Part shown: in pieces, positions 47,918-53,389 of the stretch
Position numbering within the stretch: the stretch's first letter is position 1
Layout of the letters: the number at the start of each line of letters is the position of its first letter
Source: Actinokineospora inagensis DSM 44258
Lineage (GTDB): Bacteria; Actinomycetota; Actinomycetes; Mycobacteriales; Pseudonocardiaceae
Assembly (NCBI RefSeq): GCF_000482865.1
Contig: NZ_AXWW01000055.1
Span: 1 to 53,389, forward strand
Length of the DNA stretch: 53,389 nt
Reading direction: 5' to 3'
Notes under the pieces: model-generated
What the model was told of the DNA's origin: nothing
Database searches by the model: none
The model's input: only the letters and a program-made list of their open reading frames with translations
Translations under genes and position numbers: made by a program

Positions 47918-49447
47918 TTGACCGCACTGCCCACGCACCCCGAGGTCGCCGCGCTGGCCACCGGGGTGCTGGCGCGCCTCGGCGTGCCCGACCCGTTCGA
48001 CCCCGGTGGCGACCTCGCCTGCCGGACCCCGGTCACCGGCGGCATCCTGGGGCGGGTGCGCGGGCACCGGCCCCAGGACGTCGACGCGCTGGTCGGCCGC
48101 GCGGACCACGCCTTCCAGCAGTGGCGCCGGGTGCCCGCCCCGGCGCGCGGCCAGGTCGTGCGGGAACTGGGGCAACTGCTGCGCGAGCACAAGCGCGATC
48201 TCGGCCTGCTCGTCAGCATCGAGGCCGGAAAGATCCTCGCCGAGGGCTTGGGCGAGGTGCAGGAGATGATCGACATCTGCGAGCTCGCCGTCGGCCAGTC
48301 CCGGCAGCTCTTCGGCCGGATCATCGCCTCGGAGCGGCCGGGGCACCGGCTGATGGAGCAGTGGCACCCGCTGGGCGTCGTCGGCGTGCTGAGCGCGTTC
48401 AACTTCCCGGTCGCGGTGTGGTCGTGGAACACCGCGATCGCGCTCGTCTGCGGGAACACCGTGGTGTGGAAGCCGTCCGAGCACGCCGTGCTCACCGCGC
48501 TCGCCTGCGACCGGCTGCTCGCGGAGGCCGCCGTGCGCGCGGGGGCACCGGACGACCTCGGCGTGCTCGCCCTCGGCGCGGCCGAGGTCGGCGCGGCCGT
48601 GGTGGACGACCCGAGGGTGGCATTGGTGTCCGCCACCGGGTCGACCGAGACCGGGCGGGCCGTGGCCGGGCGGGTAGCGAACCGGTTCGGCCGCTGCCTG
48701 CTGGAGCTGGGCGGGAACAACGCCGCGGTGGTGTGCCCGTCGGCGGACCTGGACCTGACCGTGCGCAGCATCGTGTTCGCCGCAGCGGGCACCGCGGGCC
48801 AGCGGTGCACCACCCTGCGCCGGGTCATCGCCCACGCTTCCGTCGCGGACGAACTGGCCGAACGGCTCGTGGCCGCGTACCGGAGCCTGCCCATCGGGTC
48901 CCCGCTCGACGAGGGCACCCTGGTCGGGCCGGTCATCAACGCGGTGGCACACGAACGGCACCGGGCCGCCGTCGAGCAGGCCGTCGCCGAAGGCGGGCGG
49001 CTGCTGCACGGCGGCGACCGGGTGCTCGCCGACGACGCGGCCGATGCCTGGTACGTCCAGCCCACGCTGATCGACATGCCCGAACAGACCGCGGTGGTGC
49101 GGCGGGAGACCTTCTCCCCGCTGCTCTACCTGCTCACCTACACCGACCTGGCCGACGCGATCGAGCTCAACAACGCGGTGCCCCAGGGCCTGTCATCGGC
49201 GATCTTCACCCGGGACGTGCGCGAGGCGGAGCTGTTCGTGTCGGCCACCGGCTCCGACTGCGGCATCGTCAACGTCAACACCGGCCCGTCGGGTGCGGAG
49301 ATAGGCGGTGCCTTCGGCGGCGAGAAGGAGACCGGCGGCGGCCGGGAATCCGGTTCGGACGCCTGGAAGGGCTACATGCGACGCGCCACCAGCACCGTGA
49401 ACTACTCATCCGACCTCCCCCTCGCCCAAGGCGTCTCGTTCGGCTGA
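47918..49447 (+). CDS. ALDH7-family aldehyde dehydrogenase (aminoadipate-semialdehyde type)
   Basis: This 509-residue protein starts at TTG 47918 (AGGAG six bases upstream). NAD-binding and catalytic features are GVLSAFNFPVAVWSWNTAIA, VWKPSEHAV, VSATGSTETGR, LLELGGNNAAVV, and catalytic Cys in AGTAGQRCTTLRR. GGNN and AGQRCTT are marks of ALDH7 enzymes (antiquitin; bacterial piperideine-6-carboxylate dehydrogenase), which oxidise alpha-aminoadipic semialdehyde to 2-aminoadipate in lysine catabolism and beta-lactam precursor supply. No lysine 6-aminotransferase is in the window. It could provide aminoadipate to the first adenylation domain, whose pocket looks acidic. It lies 65 bases after the GT75 gene on the same strand. 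Confidence 0.85.
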   Translation: MTALPTHPEVAALATGVLARLGVPDPFDPGGDLACRTPVTGGILGRVRGHRPQDVDALVGRADHAFQQWRRVPAPARGQVVRELGQLLREHKRDLGLLVSIEAGKILAEGLGEVQEMIDICELAVGQSRQLFGRIIASERPGHRLMEQWHPLGVVGVLSAFNFPVAVWSWNTAIALVCGNTVVWKPSEHAVLTALACDRLLAEAAVRAGAPDDLGVLALGAAEVGAAVVDDPRVALVSATGSTETGRAVAGRVANRFGRCLLELGGNNAAVVCPSADLDLTVRSIVFAAAGTAGQRCTTLRRVIAHASVADELAERLVAAYRSLPIGSPLDEGTLVGPVINAVAHERHRAAVEQAVAEGGRLLHGGDRVLADDAADAWYVQPTLIDMPEQTAVVRRETFSPLLYLLTYTDLADAIELNNAVPQGLSSAIFTRDVREAELFVSATGSDCGIVNVNTGPSGAEIGGAFGGEKETGGGRESGSDAWKGYMRRATSTVNYSSDLPLAQGVSFG

Positions 49448-49699
49448 CCAACTGCCCGCGGGCGGATCCCGCTCGTGACAACCGACCGGTGGCACAAGGA
49501 CCCTCACGTCGTGGGGTCCAGTCGTCGGTTTCCCAGCGGGCGCCGTAGATGAGGCCGGGGTCAGGTGGCGGAAGCGGAAGTGGACCTCGCCTGCCGTGTC
49601 CACCGGGTGTTGGTGCATGTGGTTTGTGGTGGGGTGGCCTAGCAGGGTTCAGACGTACCGGGTTTCGGTCTTGTCCGAACCGGACGCGGAGGTCGACAA
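49448..49699. other. intergenic, no gene seen
   Basis: This stretch follows the aldehyde dehydrogenase stop. A short GC palindrome, GCCCGCGGGC, lies about ten bases after the stop and could weakly terminate transcription. The rest gives only random-looking peptides. Confidence 0.4.
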
Positions 49700-50400
49700 G
49701 TTCGCAGGGCGTCGGCTATCCGGTCCGCGTGGACGCCGGATCGGTGGCGGTCAGCTTCTTGTCCTTGACGTTCCACGTCTGCGACGAGACCTTGCCGGTC
49801 GCGTCGGTTGTGGCCAGAAGGCCGCCGGCATCGTCGCAAGTCACCTTGGTGGAGAACCCGATCGCGGGAGTGATGCCTGCGATGTCGGTGTAGGCGATGC
49901 GGTTGGGGCGGTCGTAGCGGTAGAAATGCTGCGGCCGCGACGCGCCTGAGGAAGGCGCGGGGTTGGTGACCGAGGTGGCGACCGGTTTGGCCGCCGCGGT
50001 GTTGTCGTATCCGATCGCGGTGTGGGTGTCGGCGGTGTCGCGGACGCCCGGGTTGACGGCGACCCAGTCGGCTGCCAGTGGGTCGCGGACGCCGGTGAGG
50101 ATGCCGTTGGTGTAGGTGTGGTCGGTGATCTCGCTGCCCGGGTCCTCGATCCGGAACAGCTGTCCTGCTTGTACCAGAGCCGGAGGTGGTGCCGTCCCAG
50201 TAGGCGATGCGGCACAGCATCTGCGCGGGCGGCAGCGTGTCCGCACCCGACGGTGGGGTGGCGCCGCCGTAGCAGTCCTCGCCGGGTCGGTTGTAGAAGA
50301 GCTGGTGCTGGCGTTGGACACCGTGTCCTTGATCTGGACCAGGCGGGACGGGGTGCCGTTGTAGAGGTTCCTCCTCGCGTGGCGGCGCGGGGCGCGCGCC
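49700..50400 (-). pseudogene. Rhs/YD-repeat protein remnant
   Basis: Minus-strand frames hold typical YD-repeat pieces: FYNRPGEDCYGGATPPSG, PPAQMLCRIAYWDGT, QLFRIEDPGSEITDHTYTNG, RDPLAADWVAVNPGVRD, RPQHFYRYDRPNRIAYTD, and ATTDATGKVSSQTWNVKD. They occur in the right order but in different frames with stops, and neither the start nor the toxin-bearing C-terminus is present. Intact relatives are giant secreted or cell-wall proteins that can deliver toxins. This copy is dead. Confidence 0.65.
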
Positions 50401-51042
50401 GATGTTGCCGACGCCGTTGGGCAGCGAGGGCGACCGACGAGCGGTGGACCCGGACCGTCGCCGAGCCGAGGGACACCAGGTCGGACTCAGCGACATCGTG
50501 GTGACCCGCGCCCGGACACCACCCACGGTGAGCAACACGGACCGCACCACAAGTCGACCCGAACCCACAGCACCCCCCCCAGAAGAACCTGGAGCCGCGG
50601 TCAGCGACCGCCCACGTGATCGCCCCACGGACCACCCGAGGGCGACAGCACCCCAGGGCGGTCCCCGACCCATGTCCCTACACCCATCCGCGCCACCTAC
50701 GCAGCGAAATGCTCCCAGCCCTGCAACAGGCAGCCACCACCTCGCCCTGACCAGCGCAAACACCCATTCCGAGGTGCAAGTCCCCCGCAACCAGGATCCG
50801 GTGATGATGTTGCCCATGTTTTGCGGGTCCTGCCGGGGGCACTCGCTCTAGGCGAATCGTGCCTGCGGAATGCGCGGGCCTTTCGGGGTCTCGGGCAGAA
50901 CCGAGAGGCCGACCTTCTTTGCGGCGTCCCTCTGGTGGCGCAGGGGATGACAGCGCCCGAGCACAGTGATCCACCGTCGGCGGTGCGGCGGTACGCGGGC
51001 GGTCGGTAAGGTCGGTGGTGGGGATCCGGCGAGGGAGGACCG
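50401..51042. other. no recognisable gene
   Basis: About 640 bases between the Rhs remnant and the small DUF1059-like gene. Minus-strand frames just upstream of the Rhs pieces may be its decayed continuation, but no motif is readable. The base composition is like the surroundings. Confidence 0.4.
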
Positions 51043-51189
51043 ATGAAGCGGAACATCACGTGCCCGTGTGGGGAGCACATCACCGGGACCGACGAGGACG
51101 ACTTGGTGGCCAAGACGCAGGAGCACCTGCGGGAGAAGCACCCGGGGCACGAGTACTCGCGGGACGAGATCCTGTTCATGGCGTACTGA
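51043..51189 (+). CDS. DUF1059-like small protein
   Basis: This 48-residue protein starts at ATG 51043, preceded by GGGAGGACCG. It has CPCGEHITGTDEDDLVAKTQ, EHLREKHPGHEYSRDE and the end ILFMAY. The paired cysteines and following helix match small DUF1059-type actinobacterial proteins. The conserved Cys-x-Cys, His and acidic residues suggest a metal or nucleic-acid ligand, but the function is unknown. It appears to be a single-gene unit; upstream and downstream are decayed sequences. Composition and RBS support real coding despite the short length. Confidence 0.75.
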   Translation: MKRNITCPCGEHITGTDEDDLVAKTQEHLREKHPGHEYSRDEILFMAY

Positions 51190-51360
51190 TCGGGCGTTCT
51201 GTCGCTCGGTGAGCTTGCGCGTGGGCGGCGGACGCGGGTTGGCCGTTGGCGGGGCTCTCCTTGGTGCGCGCGGACTTCCCGCGCGGCGGTGTGTGGACTG
51301 GGCGTAGTCGCGGTTGTCCGGGTACTACAGCGGGACCGGCGGCACCTTTAGCACGGCACG

Positions 51361-51690
51361 TTACTTCTTCGGCATGGCGTCGCTATTGCCGGGTTGGCTT
51401 GCGACAAGCCGCTGTTCGCGGGCGCGACCGTCATCCCCAATTGTTCGGCTACTTTCGCCGCGCTGAACTGGGAATTCTCCCGCGACACGAGCACCGCCGC
51501 CGAGGGCGAAGGGACTGCATCGTCTCGCCGTGTCGACGCGTCCTGCTCGCCAGAGCCGTCGACAGACATTGGTCGCGATCCGGTACAGCCAGGTCCGCAC
51601 CCGAGGCCCGGCGCGCGTCGTGCCACTCACGCGCTTCCTCGCCCGCACCATCACGTCTTCGACCTCGTCGAACGACTCGAATCCACCCCG
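51361..51690 (-). pseudogene. ECF sigma-factor remnant
   Basis: The minus strand encodes FDEVEDVMVRARKRVSG, then RVRTWLYRIATNVCRRLWRA, the hallmark of region 2 of ECF sigma factors (normally RTWLYRIATNVCLDALR). The upstream part normally containing the N-terminal helix is absent and no region 4 helix-turn-helix follows, so the gene is truncated at both ends and not functional. Confidence 0.6.
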
Positions 51691-51742
51691 CCATGATGCG
51701 CTACCGGTCCTGAGCAGCGCTTATGTGGACAACTGGTATAAG

Positions 51743-51771
51743 TTGACCCACTATATAGGTCAAATTATATC
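51743..51771 (+). promoter_or_regulatory. sigma-70-type promoter with overlapping inverted repeat
   Basis: TTGACC (51743-51748) and TATATC (51766-51771) are separated by 17 bases. The -35 is one arm of a perfect inverted repeat TTGACC-9-GGTCAA (51743-51763). The stretch 51720-51800 is strikingly AT-rich for this genome. It lies about 100 bases upstream of the HTH-regulator gene, consistent with autoregulation. Confidence 0.65.
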
Positions 51772-51866
51772 TAATTGCGGGAAATTTAGGATCGCCGTAA
51801 GATGCTTTGTAGACCCGGGCTTCGAAACCACTTCCAGCCACTCGGCTGGTACACCGGAGGGAATAC

Positions 51867-52292
51867 GTGGAGAAACCCTGGAAGGCCGTTGCCAAGGCGA
51901 TAAGCACGCGAATGACCGAGTTGGACATCAACCTGGCGCAACTGGTGAAGAAATCCCAGGTGTCCAAGTTGGTGATCCGGGAACTGCGCGAGGGTGACGT
52001 CGTCCGCAAGCGCAGCCCGCGCACTCTGGAAGCGGTGTCGGTGGCACTCGAACTGCACCCCCAATACCTCTGGGCCATCTCCAAGGGCGAGCCCCCACTC
52101 GGCGTCGACGACCCGGTGGTCAGCATGGACGACAGCACGACCGTCTTCGAGTTGTTCATCGCCCGCGTGAACAAACTCGAGAAGCGGCTCGACACCATCG
52201 ACCTCAACGGCAAACGCATGGAGAAGAGCCTGCGCTGGCTGATCGAGAACACCGACGGCCCCAACAAACCCGACCTCGACCCAGCAGGCTGA
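51867..52292 (+). CDS. HTH (XRE-like) DNA-binding regulator
   Basis: This 141-residue protein starts at GTG 51867 with GGAGG six bases upstream. Residues about 5-75 form a Cro/CI-like helix-turn-helix (AISTRMTELDINLAQLVKKS, VSKLVIRELREGD, RSPRTLEAVSVALELHPQYL). A C-terminal helix, VFELFIARVNKLEKRLDTID, is probably a dimerisation coiled coil. It may bind the inverted repeat in its own promoter. The gene is convergent with the DGQHR gene, their stops nine bases apart, a common arrangement of regulator and defence or modification genes. Confidence 0.78.
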   Translation: MEKPWKAVAKAISTRMTELDINLAQLVKKSQVSKLVIRELREGDVVRKRSPRTLEAVSVALELHPQYLWAISKGEPPLGVDDPVVSMDDSTTVFELFIARVNKLEKRLDTIDLNGKRMEKSLRWLIENTDGPNKPDLDPAG

Positions 52293-52301
52293 CCCAGCGG
52301 C

Positions 52302-53389
52302 TCACACCCCCAGCACGCGCAACAGGTGCTCGGTAAGTTGCCGCACGTCGTTGGGTGTGTTCTGCAGGTTGTTCCACCGCCGCTCGTCGTCGGTGAACCG
52401 CCAGGCGCCGGAGGTCCAGGCCACGTGCGGCCGAAGTCCCTCGATCGCGTCGACCAGGTTGTCCGAGCGCACCTGGTCGGCGGGGACCTCGTCGGTGAGG
52501 CTGTCCATGACGTAGCCCAACGACTGGATCCCGACGCCGTGGGTGAGCCGGGACTGCCGCGGCGGCTTGGCCCACTCCTCGGGGAAGGTGTCGCGGACCA
52601 CGGACCAGAACTCGATCAGGTGGTCCAGCATCCGCCGGACGTCAGCGGACCCGTCGGACGGGTCCCGGTACTGGTAGAGCGCGCCGTCGGTCAGGCTGTT
52701 CTCCACCATCTTCAGGATGCTGTTGTCCTTGATGTAGCCGTCCGGCGCGGTCGGCGTCGCGATGATCCGGAAGAACGGGCTGCGCTTCTCCCCGTTCAAC
52801 CGGGTCATCACCTGCGCGGGCAACTTCCGCTTCACGTACGCGGGCGGCAGGTGACCGGTCGTGTCCGGCAACAGCTCGTGGATCAGACCCTTCGGCAGGG
52901 CTTTCGTCGAGTTGACCAGGATGAACTGTGATCGCTGCTCGTCCTCGGTGTCCGCGATGAACCCCACCACCGCCACCGGGAACTTCCGGATGTTCGCGTC
53001 CCGGATCGCCGCACTCCGCTGCTGCCCGTCCACCAACCACGCCGGCTTGCGCTCCTCCGCCTGACCCTCGTCGACCGGGATCACCAACTCACCCATCACC
53101 GAGTAGTCCACCGACTCGCCCTGCATCACCGCGGGCACGAACTCCACCCGCTTGTCGAACGCCACCACGATCGCGTTCGGCAACATCGCCCCATCCGACT
53201 CCAGATACCGGCGAATCGCCCGAATGTGACTAAGCACCTCCGGCCGCTGATACCCCTGCAACTCCTCACCCTCATCACGCCGCACCCGCGACACCGCCGC
53301 GAACCCCGGCAACTTCTTCCCATCCACGGCGAAGCAGTAAATCCGCCGCCGCCCCTGCCGAACCTCCAACGCGGGAAGGCGCAGGGTGT
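52302..53389 (-). CDS. DGQHR-domain protein (DpdB/DndB-like), 5' end cut by window edge
   Basis: The frame is open to the right edge, where it reads TLRLPALEVRQGRR, so only a few N-terminal residues are probably missing. The protein (362 residues visible) has the signature PAWLVDGQQRSAAI of the DGQHR/ParB-like superfamily, with FPVAVVGFIADTEDEQRSQF and ILVNSTKALPKGLIHELLPD, as in DNA-modification proteins DndB (phosphorothioation regulator) and DpdB (7-deazaguanine insertion). It is likely to bind DNA or nucleotides and take part in a DNA modification or anti-phage locus continuing outside the window. A free-standing orphan role cannot be excluded. Confidence 0.72.
   Translation of the reverse strand, partial: TLRLPALEVRQGRRRIYCFAVDGKKLPGFAAVSRVRRDEGEELQGYQRPEVLSHIRAIRRYLESDGAMLPNAIVVAFDKRVEFVPAVMQGESVDYSVMGELVIPVDEGQAEERKPAWLVDGQQRSAAIRDANIRKFPVAVVGFIADTEDEQRSQFILVNSTKALPKGLIHELLPDTTGHLPPAYVKRKLPAQVMTRLNGEKRSPFFRIIATPTAPDGYIKDNSILKMVENSLTDGALYQYRDPSDGSADVRRMLDHLIEFWSVVRDTFPEEWAKPPRQSRLTHGVGIQSLGYVMDSLTDEVPADQVRSDNLVDAIEGLRPHVAWTSGAWRFTDDERRWNNLQNTPNDVRQLTEHLLRVLGV

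Noticed and set aside
1..53389. CRISPR arrays, rRNA genes or complete tRNA genes
   Set aside because: No regularly spaced direct repeats, rRNA-like stretches or complete cloverleafs were seen on reading through both strands; a covariance-model scan was not possible here.

Overview
The window is high-GC DNA (strong G/C bias at third codon positions, many GTG/TTG starts, 4-base stop/start overlaps) from an actinomycete. The gene families suggest a Pseudonocardiaceae/Actinosynnemataceae-type organism, but no marker fixes the genus. It holds two accessory islands separated by insertion-sequence wreckage, plus a decayed right flank.

Left edge (1-2667): three transposable elements side by side, namely the N-terminal part of an IS30-type transposase cut by the window edge, an apparently intact IS3 element with clear inverted repeats, and an IS5-like element whose transposase carries a frameshift. 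Next (2780-11130, all minus strand) is a tightly coupled operon. In transcription order it encodes a small frameshifted protein ending in DDFV, a Ser/Thr-kinase-like protein, a DUF4407 membrane protein, a vWA protein (also ending in DDFV), a PP2C phosphatase, a second kinase-like protein, a DA1-like zinc metallopeptidase, a TIR protein with the NADase glutamate, and a two-helix membrane protein. The vWA/PP2C/kinase core resembles TerY-P phospho-signalling triads. The TIR, DA1 and membrane genes make it look like an abortive-infection or stress-sensing system. A ruined CHAT-protease gene lies divergently upstream.

11.2-14.9 kb is a graveyard: CHAT remnant, a tRNA 3'-end remnant, IS3 and IS701 transposase fragments, and an IS5 element with TAA target duplication that lands on the last codons of a glycosyltransferase gene.

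14.9-49.4 kb is a biosynthetic gene cluster for a hybrid nonribosomal peptide-polyketide. The assembly line on the plus strand is C*-A-T (948 aa), KS-AT-KR-ACP-C (1824 aa) and A-T-C-A-T (1571 aa), with a free thioesterase and an MbtH-like protein. Two Fe(II)/2-oxoglutarate dioxygenases flank the first NRPS. Other cluster genes are two mutually related ATP-grasp-like proteins, three GT-A-type glycosyltransferase-like proteins (one of the plant UDP-arabinopyranose-mutase family), a UbiA prenyltransferase, MDR and Gfo/Idh oxidoreductases, an ALDH7-type dehydrogenase and an MFS exporter. Regulators are a SARP and a cytoplasmic two-component system. A complete, divergent alanyl-tRNA synthetase gene sits inside the cluster away from its usual ruvX/mltG context, which suggests self-resistance to an AlaRS-directed product. 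The line predicts an acidic amino acid extended by a malonyl unit to a beta-hydroxy-gamma-amino acid, then an unassigned residue and a Val/Ile-like residue.

Right flank (49.5-53.4 kb): Rhs/YD-repeat and ECF sigma-factor remnants, a 48-aa DUF1059-like protein, an HTH regulator behind an AT-rich promoter with an overlapping inverted repeat, and a DGQHR-domain (DpdB/DndB-like) gene running off the window. The last may mark the edge of a DNA-modification or defence locus.
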